Source of the DNA: Ixodes scapularis
Taxonomy: Eukaryota; Arthropoda; Arachnida; Ixodida; Ixodidae
Length of the DNA: 64,000 nucleotides
Direction of reading: 5' to 3'
NCBI RefSeq assembly: GCF_016920785.2
Contig: NW_024609835.1
Coordinates: 84,788,243 to 84,852,242, forward strand
The notes under the pieces were generated by a model. The model saw only the letters and a program-made list of their open reading frames with translations. It had not been told where the DNA came from and searched no databases. Made by a program: the position numbers and the translations under genes. Below are positions 12,106 to 22,102 of this stretch, piece by piece (position 1 is the stretch's first letter; each line of letters opens with the position of its first letter).

Positions 12106-13721
12106 TAAGTCTACCCATTAATCATTCCCACCAGACCTTGGCGTTGATGTTTCCGCGCGCTCTTGTCTCCTTCTCTTCTTCAGTTTTTCTGAGCATAGAC
12201 ATTTCCACTCTCCGTCGCATGAGCGCTGCCATCTTAGAATCACGTGTCGCGGCCGCCATGAGGTGGATCCAACTCACCGCTCCGTTCTCCCCTCCGCGCC
12301 TTGGCGATTGCGTTTCATTCGTGTTTTTCGTCGAATTTTACCGCGATTCTATATCTTGCTCTGTAAAGTGCCGTTCGATGGTTGGCTTTATTGCCTAATC
12401 CCATGACGTCGTAACGTGCGTGTCTTCTCTACTTGAGCTTATAACACGTTTTTACTACTGACATCGTCGGCATACCGGATACGTGTGTAGGGGCTAACCG
12501 AGGCACCTGAATCAGCCTTATCACTGAAGAACATTGGGTGCAGAAATGACTTTAATGGGTAATTTCCTTGGTGGAGTTAGAGCAGTTCTAGAGAATTTTT
12601 TTTCGTACCTTCTTTTATGTAAAAGCACGCTCGCATCTACCCCATTAAAGGCGCGAGCATGGAGCACATTTGGGTGAACCCAAATCCACCACGTGAGTTC
12701 CTCATACAACAGCACGAGGTTTGAGAGGCTATATATTCTTGAAAACGCAGGTTTTCGTAGTGACAGTGGCGGAACATTCGCAATAAGAAGTACCAGGTGA
12801 ATTTATGATTGCCCATTTCGCATCTTCATACGGAACAGATAAAATCAGCGTAAGGACTGACTCTGTGTGCTTCACAAAAAGATCATGATCTGCCTTCATA
12901 ACAAATCGAAAACAAGTGCTTTTGATTATGTCATGATTCTTTTGCTGTATATACATTATTTTTATAGGTTTATTCATGAAATTAAAGAACAGTTATATTG
13001 TGCTCGGTCCAAAATCTGCAGTCATGCAAGTACTTCTTTTAAATGTCCAATTTAATTTTTTTGCATCTACAAAATGTAGGGCTTTACGGGTGAAAATTGT
13101 GTCCCAGACAACTTGTGAGCGTTTGAAGTACGCGATATGTGAAGCCGAGAAGAAAATGTTTGTACAAAAATCGCCCAATTGCAGAGCTGCCTATGTTGGA
13201 TTTACTTCCTGTTTCTGGCGACGCTGCTGAAAGAAAAAAAAAATGCATTTGTTTAAAGAAATAAAATGTACTTACACATTTTTACGAAGTGGTGACTGGA
13301 ATTCATCTTCAGGTAAACTTCGCGGAGGTAATTTCTCTCGAATCCTTATTTCGTTTCAAATGTTTTACAGGAAGCAGATGTCCCACTTGACTTGAAGGGC
13401 CCTTAATTTATTTCATATTCTAAATACGTGGTAACGAAATGACCGTATAATAAATGAATTCTTTCGTAAGGTCATCCTTATGAAAGTTTGGTAATTCATA
13501 CTTTAGTTGAACCGATAGTTGAAAAAAACATTATTCACTCGGCCTAGGATGTACATTGTAACCTTCCTAAGATCCTTAATTTCTTAAAAACAAAAAAAAA
13601 ACAAAAAAACACGCGAAGATATTATTGCTTTATTTATTTTACGTGTTATGCATCCCTACAGAGGTTTTCCAGTCTGTGATGGTCAGAAAGAGATGGTGTC
13701 CTCGTAAATTAAACAGTAAGC
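12106..13721. other. Unassigned DNA; possible promoter-like island at its start
   Basis: 12160-12310 is CpG-rich and carries GCCATCTTAG, an E-box in TCACGTGTC and GCGGCCGCCATGAG within about 50 bp. These resemble YY1-type and E-box sites of housekeeping promoters. No coding exon can be shown downstream. The rest of the interval is AT-rich with no gene seen. Confidence 0.35.
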
Positions 13722-14160
13722 ATGTCACTTAACCTAATTCTGTTGTTCACCCAGCTGTTGCTGTTTCTCGATGATCCTGCCGCCTCCAGCCAGTTCAACG
13801 GTACTGGTTACAGCAACAAAGGTTCTTCGTCGTGTTACTTTTTACAGACCGCCACATGGACGCTGTCAGCGCTCGGGGAAGCACCACCCACCACTGAGCC
13901 AGACCAACCACACATCTACACGTCGCTCTTGGTCCCAGAACTATCGTCATCAACGGTAGGCTCGGAGGGGATAAGCAGTCGCCCGCCATCGGATCCCATC
14001 AGTGGGCACAGAGGCAGGTCATCCTGCAAGATGTCGCTTAACCCAATTCTGTTGTTTACGCAGGTTAGTAGAAAAATGTATCGGCTTTTCGAAGTGAGGA
14101 TAGATGTCTTGTTGTGCCGCTGTGTCCAAGCAGTGTGTTTTGTTTTTTGTGAGACTGTAA
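13722..14160 (+). repeat. LINE 5' region with duplicated start segment
   Basis: A 33-bp segment beginning ATGTCACTTAACCTAATTCT at 13722-13754 recurs at 14031-14063 (ATGTCGCTTAACCCAATTCT). The 309-bp offset is a multiple of three. Both encode MSLNxILLFTQ. The second copy is followed by CAGGTTAGT, which looks like a splice donor. The layout resembles tandem 5' monomers of a LINE leading into the 2A-bearing ORF at 14168. Confidence 0.5.
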
Positions 14161-14167
14161 AAAAATT

Positions 14168-14900
14168 TTGCTAATGCTAGCAGGGGACATCGAATCTAAC
14201 CCGGATCCCCCGACTAAAGACCAGCAACAGATTATCTTGCAAAGTCTGGTTATTTTGAATCAACTGCAGGTCTGTCAAACGGCGCTCTTTAACGAGCTAA
14301 AAACAAATCAAAGCAACCAGGAGTCGGTGGACGAAAAGCTAGCAGCATTAGCAACCAGACTTGCATCGGTAGAGGCTAACTTGCAGTCTGTTCCGCAACC
14401 TCGGAAGGATGTAGATTGTCTCCTTACTTCTCCAGCTGAATTAGCTTCTCCGGTTAAAAGCTTGGCTTCGCAGTGTGGAAATCTTTAAGGTCAGTCGAGG
14501 AGATTGAATCAGATTTTTTGAGGATACCTGACAGTTCTGGAGACACGTGGACTGCCTCTGAAGCTAAGGTCATTTTGCTTTGCCAGAAGATTCTTGTTAT
14601 GAAGTGTGATGCCTCGTTTGTGGAAGGTTCCCATAGGCTGGGGGGCGTTCCCACCTAATAGAAACAGGTCTAATATCGCCAAATTCACATCATTCAAACT
14701 AAAACAAGACGTTTTGTTCAGCGCGTCCAAATTGAAGAGTACCGCCTTCTGGCTCAGAGAAGAGTTTTTGTTGAAGATCACAAATGAACGCAAAAAAAAC
14801 TTTTGGAATTTGCCAGAACCCAAAACGCCAACCTTCAACTTCGGTATAATCCCTTATACATAGGTGACCAAATGTTTTACGTCCATCCAGTCACACTTGT
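14168..14900 (+). pseudogene. LINE ORF1 remnant with 2A-like motif, coiled coil and RRM-like region
   Basis: The first segment (to 14488) opens with LLMLAGDIESNPDPP. This matches the 2A ribosome-skipping signature D(V/I)ExNPGP known from several APE-type LINEs, except that the invariant Gly is Asp (codon GAT at 14204-14206, one change from GGT). It continues into a heptad-like stretch (ESVDEKLAALATRLASVEANL), expected to be a trimerising coiled coil. After frame breaks, 14640-14860 encodes a piece containing AFPPNRNRSNIAKFTSFK. This resembles the RRM-like nucleic-acid-binding domain of LINE ORF1 proteins. Stops and frameshifts separate the parts, so it is dead. An endonuclease remnant follows at 14956. 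Confidence 0.65.
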
Positions 14901-14955
14901 TGTAAAAAGTAATGACACTTAACATTTAAGGAAATCTAGACTGAAAAATGCAGCT

Positions 14956-15405
14956 ATGAATAATATAGTGGTTTTGAACGTCAATTGTAGAAGCATTAGG
15001 AACAAGATTGACGATTTTGCCGCTCTCATTTCGGTCACTAAACCAAGCATTGTCATTGTGAACAGAATCTTAGCTGGAACGGTCTAACGCTGATCTGAAA
15101 GTTTTCAAGCCGCACTTCGCTGTTTATCGTAAGGATCGGAATGGCAAGGGCGGGGTGTGTTTCTGCAGCTGTGTGGAAGTTTAAAACGTTTCTTGGTAGA
15201 AATCAAGAGCTTATCGTGCGAATCCGTTTGGTGTCGAGTCTCCCTTGCTAACGGTGATGATCTTACTGTGGGTCCATTCTACAGATCACCATCAAGCAAC
15301 ACGAACTCTATTTTTTCTTTGTATAACGCTTTATCTGTGGTAGAAGCAGGTTTTAGTGCCGAAGCTGTATACCTTTACCAGCCAAGGAAATTTTCGTGTC
15401 GTTGA
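14956..15405 (+). pseudogene. LINE APE-type endonuclease remnant (2A LINE)
   Basis: The frame opens NNIVVLNVNCRSIRNKIDDF, the start of the apurinic-endonuclease-like domain of CR1/L2-type ORF2, where the Asn in NxRS helps form the active site. A frameshift after about 35 codons breaks it. A second open piece (15157-15405) carries YRSPSSNTN, matching the conserved YRPP-type segment. The expected GDFN and SDH motifs and all of the reverse transcriptase are missing, so the element stops near 15410. Confidence 0.7.
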
Positions 15406-15412
15406 CGTTGTA

Positions 15413-15950
15413 AGCAAAAAACTCCCGGCGAACAATTGAAGGCAAAACAGCATATCTCTTTCGAAATCAGGCATGGAGAATACAGCTCAGTATCCGCTTC
15501 AATAGAAAAGCAGCAAATAAGAATCAACAAAACAAGCATCAAAACCAGATTGTGGATGACAAGGCGCGTGTGAACAATACGAACACCCTCCCACACGTTC
15601 CGGTAAAGATTAGGTTTCCCACTGCTCTAAAAAAGATTGACGTCATTCGAAGCCCTTGTGTGAAGTGAAAACCGCATAATTGATGACTTCGGCACCTGCG
15701 AACAATGCAAAACACGTTCTTTCTCCCTGCGTGTGTTTTCGTGTCGGCGTTCTTACGGAAAAATGACTTCAGAAGATTGAAGCGAAACGTACAAACACCA
15801 CGCATAGAACATACAGCGCAACATTCGTTTGAATAAAGGATAAGCACAAAACAAGCATCCTAACCGTATATTGAATGATAAGGAGCTCCTGAAAACAATT
15901 CGAAGCACATAGCGCTCACCGCATACGTTCCCGGTGATGATTACTGTTGA
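15413..15950 (+). repeat. Ancient direct duplication, about 315-bp period
   Basis: Segment 15485-15610 and segment 15800-15942 are diverged copies. Both run from an AATACAGC-like start through ACAAAACAAGCATC (15528 and 15845) and GATGACAAGG/GATGATAAGG-like sequence to ACGTTCC(G/C)GGT-like sequence. No coding sequence is evident. They may be monomers of an unknown repeat. Confidence 0.5.
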
Positions 15951-16252
15951 CCAATCTGTCGCGGCGACGGCAGCTTGCGACATGGGGAGTGACGTCACTA
16001 TCCTTTCTTATATAGAAGACGAACCCGCCTATACCGCGTTTCACCTTACGTCCGGACGCAGCGGATGCTACGAGTCCCCTTCTGTGAACGTGCCCCGCGA
16101 TAGGCTTTCCGCGTGTCGCTGCGCCCCTCTCTAAGGTCACGTGACACTCATATAGTCACCAATTGGCGCAAATGGCTCGTAATATTTGCTGCGCTTAAAT
16201 GTAAGATGAACCGGAGTATGGCAACTAATTTCATTGTTGCTGCAGCACCGCG

Positions 16253-16402
16253 ATGGATAGGCCACGCATAGTTAGGACTGCCGAGGAGGAGTGTGAATAC
16301 TGGGAGCGACAAAGGGAAAAGAAGCGGCAATACGACCAGGGGCGGCGTGGTGCGACCGGCGGTGGCTTTTCGTATAGTGCAGTAGACAATCGTTGCAGGT
16401 GA
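16253..16402 (+). CDS. Short Arg/Glu-rich ORF, repeat-family fragment
   Basis: Forty-nine codons starting ATGGATAGGCCACGC and ending TGA. The N-terminus MDRPRIVRTAEEECEYWERQ followed by a KKR-rich charged helix resembles a repeated small ORF family (M-x-R-P-R-V-V-R-T-E-E-E) that I associate from memory with tick genomes. After about 30 residues the sequence turns to a Gly-rich tail that does not look homologous, so the copy is truncated. Its function is unknown. It lies just upstream of the 5'-truncated LINE-A. It could be a transposon-borne or multicopy host sequence. Confidence 0.35.
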   Translation: MDRPRIVRTAEEECEYWERQREKKRQYDQGRRGATGGGFSYSAVDNRCR

Positions 16403-16569
16403 TAGCACAGCTTCGCTGACCAACCACCTTCACTGCGTGGATTGGAGCCCAATTTTGTGTGTAATGTAAATATGTATCAAAATTTTATTACATCTTATTT
16501 TTTTAAGAAAAGGTGTTTTGGGCATCGGCCTAGCAAGATCGAGCAGCACGGGGGAGCTGGCTCCACGTG

Positions 16570-18180
16570 CGAATAAAAAAAAAGAACTGAATAAAAAATA
16601 TAATGAATATGATCCGACGAAATTCTATAATTACGTCTTGCCTAAATTTGAAAGGTGTTATTACATAGCATTCCCTCTATGTGAAATTAAAGCAAAGCCT
16701 ATAAAAATTTAAAAAAATTGTGGATAACAGATGATTTATTTAAAATAATAAAAATAAAAGACCGCAAGTACCATGCCTTCATATATCATCACGATCTAGT
16801 TGACCGTCTGAGTTAAAAAAAAAAAAAATTAAAAACAAGTTGAACTCTGACCTAAAATAAGCAAAATGTGAGTATTATCAAAATGAATTTCAGCCTATTC
16901 ACAATGACCATCGAAAAGTTTGGAATACAGTAACCGATCTAGCAAACAAAAAGAAAACACGTTGTAGTGCTACGGAACTGATAATCGATAATGCAAGTGT
17001 GGCAGGGAAAGATCTTGCAGACGCAATGAATTCGTCTTTTATCAATATCGGCAGGTGCGCGGCGAAAACACAACTAATGATGACTGTATCGAATAAAAAA
17101 AATCAACTAAATTCGATTTTGCTTGTTCCAACGACTTATAAAGAATTTTCCAAAATAAGAAATAATTTAGATAAGAATGTAGCTGCAGGTGAGGATGAAA
17201 TTAAAGCTTTACCAATTACATGCACCGCTTGCATAATAAGTCCAGTATTATCGAATATAATAACTTTTTTTTTTATTCGGGGAACTCACCAGTCTCTAGC
17301 AACAACTAGAAACTGGTGAGTTCCCCGATGAGCTAAAAGTTGCAAAAGTAATCCCTGTGTATTAGGGCGGAGGAGAAACTGAAGTTTATAATTATCGGCC
17401 GATATCTGTTCTCTCTCTGTCTTCAGAGATAATTGAGCGCGTTATGAGAGGCTGGTAATTTTTTTTTTTTCAGAAATTTCAAGCTATTTTTCTAATTCCA
17501 GTATCGATTCCAGAAAAACAAGTCTGGCTAATCAGCCCTGATTGAAATAAAAGTTAAAATAGCGGAGAATATTGAGGGAAAACGTGTCACTCTAGGTTTA
17601 TTTTTAGACCTAAAGAAAGCTTTCGACACCGTACAACACAATATCTTACTTAAAAAAAAGCTTGAAATGTACGGAGTACGTGGAGTGGCGTTAAAATTAA
17701 TTAAAACATAATTTACAAATCGGTACGAATACCTGTGCTAAAATGGTATGATATCAAGTAAAATGAAAATACGTTACGATGGTCCTCAGGGCTCTATTTC
17801 GGGGCCGACGCTATTTCTAGTGTATATAAATGACATAACGGATATACCAAGTTGCCCGAGATGACAAAGTATGCAGAGTTTTTCCAGGTCTAACAAAAAA
17901 AGTGTAAAAAAATTAGCCAATAAATATCTTACAAAACTATCCAAATGGTTAAAAACAAATCGTTTAATCCTCAGTGTCAATAAAACTAAGTATCTGATTT
18001 TTAAGCCAACGGGAAACCGAGATGACAGCATTATAAACATCAAATTCGAAGGCATGGTACTTGACCAGGTGGTTGAACAAAAATTTCTAGGTGTTTGGTT
18101 CACTGAGGACCTTTCTTGGAATACGCACATCCACAAACCACAAGCCGGCTTGTCCTGAGTTACTGGCATTATTTATAACG
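16570..18180 (+). pseudogene. LINE-A, 5'-truncated CR1/L2-like ORF2, first segment
   Basis: This segment begins in the endonuclease-RT linker. At 16999-17319 it carries GKDLADAMNSSFINIG and an RT N-terminal part, then TGEFPDELKVAKVIP near 17310-17355 and NYRPISVLSL near 17390. A KKAFDTVQ-like segment with DL follows near 17610, and GPQGSISGP-like sequence near 17790. 17871-18158 is the RT thumb (SVNKTKYLIFKP, KFLGVWFTEDLSWNTHI). Frames shift repeatedly and the YADD block is lost, so it is dead. The reading resumes at 18594-18644 and, across the MULE, at 24377. It was therefore one LINE copy before the later insertions. Confidence 0.8.
17277..17328. repeat. Local inverted duplication inside LINE-A
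   Basis: GGGGAACTCACCAGTCTCTAG (17279-17299) is the inverse of 17306-17326 with one mismatch, across a 6-nt loop. The right arm is native LINE-A coding sequence (TGEFPDEL). The left arm is an inverted copy of it, so this is a short template-switch-type event. Confidence 0.8.
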
Positions 18181-18305
18181 TCATGATGGCGCTTAAGGGA
18201 GACTAGACAACACTCCGTGTTGTCTAGTCTCCCTTTTGTCCTCGTCTTAAGCGCCATCATGACGTCAAATTCCCAGTACCAACTAGCACCAACAATCTGA
18301 ATTAT
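18177..18305. repeat. Nested palindrome unit inserted in LINE-A
   Basis: GGGAGACTAGACAACAC (18197-18213) pairs perfectly with 18217-18233 across a 3-nt loop. Outside it CGTCATGATGGCGCTTAA (18179-18196) pairs with 18247-18264, with 13 unpaired bases on the right. About 40 bp of further non-LINE sequence leads to the MITE at 18309. It is probably a foldback fragment of another repeat. Confidence 0.75.
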
Positions 18306-18308
18306 TTA

Positions 18309-18590
18309 TGCCCGTGTCCCACTAGAGCGACAGACAGAAACAAACGACAGCGACAAGCCTCAAACCAGAGTCTCGCAATTTGAGAGGCTTTGTAGGTTCA
18401 AGGAGGCTATACTCAAACACGAGCATCATGCACGCGAGGCTATCTTCGGCAGACTTCCAATCGCTCGTGCTATTTCACGAGCACCGAACGACTAAACGCC
18501 TGCCGAATGTACCATCGTGAGCATGCTGCATGGGTTTGAGGCTTGTCGCTGTCTTTTATTTCTGTCTGTCGCTCTAGTGGGACACGGGCA
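18309..18590. mobile_element. Harbinger-like MITE, 282 bp
   Basis: Terminal inverted repeats of about 57 bp start TGCCCGTGTCCCACTAGAGC and differ at only about two positions. The 3-bp sequence TTA flanks both ends (18306-18308 and 18591-18593). This fits a PIF/Harbinger-type target duplication, although 3 bp can occur by chance. There is no coding capacity. It sits in LINE-A next to the palindrome unit. A diverged, one-ended relative lies at 53548. Confidence 0.75.
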
Positions 18591-18593
18591 TTA

Positions 18594-18644
18594 TCAGATT
18601 TAAAATCTAATTCCTGCCTGGCTTAAACTAACGTTGTATTACTC
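18594..18644 (+). pseudogene. LINE-A, middle segment up to the MULE
   Basis: Only 50 bp, but it encodes NLIPAWLKLTLYY, the conserved region after the RT thumb of CR1/L2-like elements. It ends in GTATTACTC (18636-18644), which is repeated at 24368-24376 on the far side of the MULE. Frame and sense continue into LFYSRISYG there. Confidence 0.8.
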
Positions 18645-18850
18645 GGAAAGGCGCCACGAGAGCGCACGACACAAGAGCGCCGACGGGAGAGCGCACCACC
18701 GCAGAGCGCCGCGACACCAGAGCGCACGACGGGGAAGCTCCGCGACACGAGAGCGCGTGCCATTAGAGCGCGTGTCACGAGAGCGCACGTGCGCGCCTTG
18801 GGAATGATAGATATTGGAGTTTTAAAACGTATGTTTTCTCGGATAGCGCC
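18645..18850 (+). repeat. MULE left TIR with GAGCGC minisatellite
   Basis: About nine degenerate units of ACGAGAGCGCACG type from 18651 to 18795, then a unique inner part ending near TCTCGGATAGCGC. The inverse copy is at 24218-24367. Confidence 0.85.
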
Positions 18851-19202
18851 CTTTTTTGCTCATAAGTTAGTTGCCCAATATATTTTAATTTCTGTGGAAC
18901 ATACAGGGCCCTTTTTTCTTTTAACGAACGATATTTGTTTAATATAGGGTTTTCTGCCTTGTGGATGTTGTCTTCGATATTTGCTTCTCAAGGTTGGTGG
19001 ACATTGGAGGGGCCAATATACGGTAAAATATGTTGGGGCAATAAACTAAAATTTTCTAATGACCACTTTAACTAAGAGCTGTATGTTTCGTGTTGCAATT
19101 GCAAGTTCCGCCGTCTAATAGCGTGGTTGGTATGGGGTTCCGGAATAAATGTCCCCGGAAAAAAGGTCCCTATGTGTAATGTAGTGAACAAATGTCACCA
19201 AA

Positions 19203-19528
19203 GTGTTCTCTATTGCTGGGTTTCCCTTATTCTCATGGCCTTCGGTTCAAGTAACCTGGCCCACCTGGAGCATCGGAAGAAGCCGCTCGCGTAGGCCAGC
19301 ACTTGTCCCGCTTGACTTCTGGAGCTGCTATGAACGGGTCTCTCAAGGGCTCCCGAGGACCAACAATCACCTCGAGTTCCGGCACAATGCATTTCAGAAG
19401 TCCTTGGGGCTGCATCCTCCGGACACGTACAAGCTAGTGGCCGTGTTTCGAAGTGAGCAGAGCTTGACAAAGCAGAAGCTGGCGCATGTACTTAGTCGAG
19501 AGCCCCAAAGGGGCAGCAAGCCCACCTA
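19203..19528 (+). pseudogene. MULE transposase, C-terminal remnant, part 1
   Basis: From about 19305 the frame reads PLDFWSCYERVSQGLPRTNNHLE, then RHNAFQKSLGLHPPDTYKL and FRSEQSLTKQKLAHVL. This matches the region after the catalytic core of animal MULE-domain transposases (W..Y......RTNN..E..H..F......HP...). The DDE core and N-terminal zinc-finger part are not present, and the upstream reading is out of frame. The frame ends at a hAT-type MITE inserted after codons for GSKPTY and resumes at 19710. It sits inside the 5.7 kb element with MULE TIRs, which supports the assignment. Inactive. Confidence 0.75.
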
Positions 19529-19701
19529 CAGTGGCGTAGCCAGAAAATATTTTCTGGGGGTGTTTCAATCAAGATGCTGGTGCAATCACAAACACACACA
19601 CACACACAAAAATATGTATGTATATATAATAAAGTTAACTTTCGGGGGGTGTTCTGACGCCTGAACACCCCCCCACCCCCACCCCCCTGGCTACGCGCCT
19701 G
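19529..19701. mobile_element. hAT-type MITE, 173 bp, inside the MULE transposase
   Basis: The ends are CAGTGGCGTAGCCAG and the inverse of CTGGCTACGCGCCTG (13 of 15 match). Flanks are CCCACCTA (19521-19528) and GCCACCTA (19702-19709), an 8-bp duplication with one mismatch, as expected for hAT. The interior has a CA repeat (about 19592-19607), a short TA-rich part and C/G-rich tracts near both ends. No coding capacity. Confidence 0.8.
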
Positions 19702-19709
19702 GCCACCTA

Positions 19710-19809
19710 CGTTCGCGCAGCGAAGAATCTGAGCGAACTAGTTGAGGAGTACGACCAAAGGTGCATGCTGGATTACCTCCGCGGTGTCGCGCAAACAATC
19801 AATTTTTGA
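19710..19809 (+). pseudogene. MULE transposase, C-terminal remnant, part 2
   Basis: This continues the frame of part 1 after the MITE: VRAAKNLSELVEEYDQRCM, then DYLRGVAQTINF and a TGA at 19807-19809. The LxDYLRGVAxxI ending is typical of these transposases. The frame is kept exactly if the MITE and one copy of its target duplication are ignored, so the MITE is what broke this part. Confidence 0.75.
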
Positions 19810-20591
19810 ATGCTTTTTTTTTTATTATTGAACGGCCATTGATAATCAACTATATATGAGAAACTCTGTATCTTGCTTCTTTGAATTTGAATTGATTTAT
19901 CTCTCAACATTACATTGTGAGATGGGACGCAAGGAAAAAAGCTGCGTGGTGCAGCTTGAGGGCCCCCTGCGCCCGTACAGACGACAGCAGTGGGCAGGAA
20001 CAGAAGAACATTTCCAATAAAAGTACACTGACACATTCAACGTAATGGGGCACTATGCATGTTTCAGTGAAAGGAACAGTTACACAATTCTTACACAAAA
20101 TGTAGATCTAACAGATGAAGGACATCGATCAATTTTTTCTTGGGGGTTGTTTCTATGGAAATTGTAATATGCAAAAGAATGTTGAGATAAAGCGGTAAGT
20201 TATAACATAATTATTGGGCGCGATAAGATGTGCGGCAAAATCGCAATGACCAAACAATGTTGTGACGTATGTCATATGTGAGTGTGTGGCGATTGAGTTT
20301 AAACATGCTTAACAAGACATCATTGTTAGTCGCGACAGCACTCTTATGCATATACAACAATTTGAAAGCATAAAGAGAGGTTGACTTAATAATACTGAAC
20401 TTGAAAAAATATTGTTCGGTATGCGTGCACCATGAGACATTCGCAATCAGCCTTACTGCTCTTTTTTACGCAAGAAGTAATTTGAGTTTGTTTTGTTTTG
20501 TGGTTGTTTCCCAGATGATATGACAGTAAATAATAATAGGTAGTAAAAAGGCATTATAAATGAGGATTTTACCACTTGTCGGAAGCGAGTA

Positions 20592-21809
20592 TCAAAGGCG
20601 ACACAGTACACCAATTATTTTGTTCATTCTTATGCGTGTATGTTGAATCTGTGCATCCCAGTTAAGCGTTTCGGAAAACACAACGCCTAAGCATTTCATC
20701 CTTGGTACGATATTGATCCTGCTTTGTCCTAGTAGAAGTTGGATATCCTTAGATATTACTTTATTCTTCGTTCGAAATATTATAGCTTTAGTTTTGTTAG
20801 TATTGACCTTGAAGTGATTTTTTTTGACCATTGGTGCAAGTATGAAAGAAATTGATTGCCGCATGCAGACAACTCGCCAACCGTTTTTTCTGTTAGAAGC
20901 ATTGTAAGATCATCCAGCATAGGCAATAATATTTACTGAAAGGGGAGCATAAAAAATATCATTAACATATATCTAAAATAACAGAGGGCCTAAATCCCTC
21001 TGTCTAAAGGGGACCAGATGACAGTTTCTTTAGCTCTGATGAGAAGTAATTATGTGATACCATCTGATTACGGTGCATTAGGTAGGAGTGAAGAAGTGAT
21101 AAACTTACGCCCCTGATCCCATAATGATTAAGGTTATATATTAGCACGTTATGGTTGAGTAAGTTAAATGCTTTAGAGAAATCTACATATATTCCAAGCA
21201 CTAAATGTTTTTCTTCAAATGCGTTGATTATTATTTCTTTTTGCTGACCGAGTGTCATTTCCGCGGATCGAATTCGTCGGAAACCAAACTGGTTGTCTGA
21301 CAAGACAGCATGTTTGGTTAAAAACGAGTTAATTCTATGATATGTGATTTTTTCTAATCTTTTTGACAACACTGGAAGAATGGAAATTGGCCTGTAATTT
21401 GAAAAATCAGAAGTAGGACCGCCTTTGTGTATAACGACGACTTTTGCGACTTGCATTTGTTTTGGGAATACACCGGTGGAAAATGAAAGGTTGTATATAT
21501 GAGTTAACGCTGGGCCAATAGGTCGATGACGTATATGAATGGCTTGATTTGAAACCCATCTTTATCTTTTGCTTTATTGTACCTGAGGCTTGTAAATGTA
21601 GCAATTACTTCATTTTCTGACGTTGGGAATAGATATAGGGACTCTCGGACACCTGGTGCCTGGCATGTGTAGTCACCAGGCGTGTCAGGTGGGCTACATA
21701 GGTTCTTTGTGACGTCAATAAAAAACTGATTGAACTCATTACATAGCTCTTTTCCGGTAATTTCATAACCATCCACTGACGTAACCGGTACCCTGGAGCT
21801 TAATTTCAA
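20592..21809 (-). pseudogene. LINE-B ORF2, reverse transcriptase part
   Basis: On the minus strand 21809-21504 holds the linker and RT N-terminus (TGKELCNEFNQFFIDVTKNL). 21456-21004 holds VAKVVVIHKGGPTSDFSNYR, then NQFGFRRIRSAEM and YVDFSKAFNLLNHNVL. The catalytic YADD block near 20925 is present but shifted by one base. 20864-20592 is the thumb (VNTNKTKAIIFRTKNK, LGVVFSETLNWDAQIQ). At least three frame changes separate the blocks. The order and spacing fit a CR1/L2-like ORF2. Confidence 0.8.
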
Positions 21810-22102
21810 GACTTGGTTTAATTGGTTCCAGTGATCACGTGCACTTTTACCTGAGGTAAAAGAAAATAGATTGCAAAAGTATTCACGTTTTGCACACTTC
21901 AGCTCTCGATTCAGCCGATTGCGGTATTTTTTAAATGTACATAATTTCGCAGAATCTCGAGATTTTATAAATTTCGCATATAGTTTATCTTTTGCTTTTA
22001 TTTTTCTGACGAGCTAGGGCGTGATCCACGGTTCTTTATTTTTGCATTTACGATAGCATATAATGGGAAAGCATTTTGCATAAGCTGATTTCACTTTTAG
22101 CA

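Noticed and set aside
11820..12398. 192-codon plus-strand ORF
   Set aside because: It runs through the inverted-repeat cluster, with an equally open antisense frame and no domain. Codon content is not protein-like.
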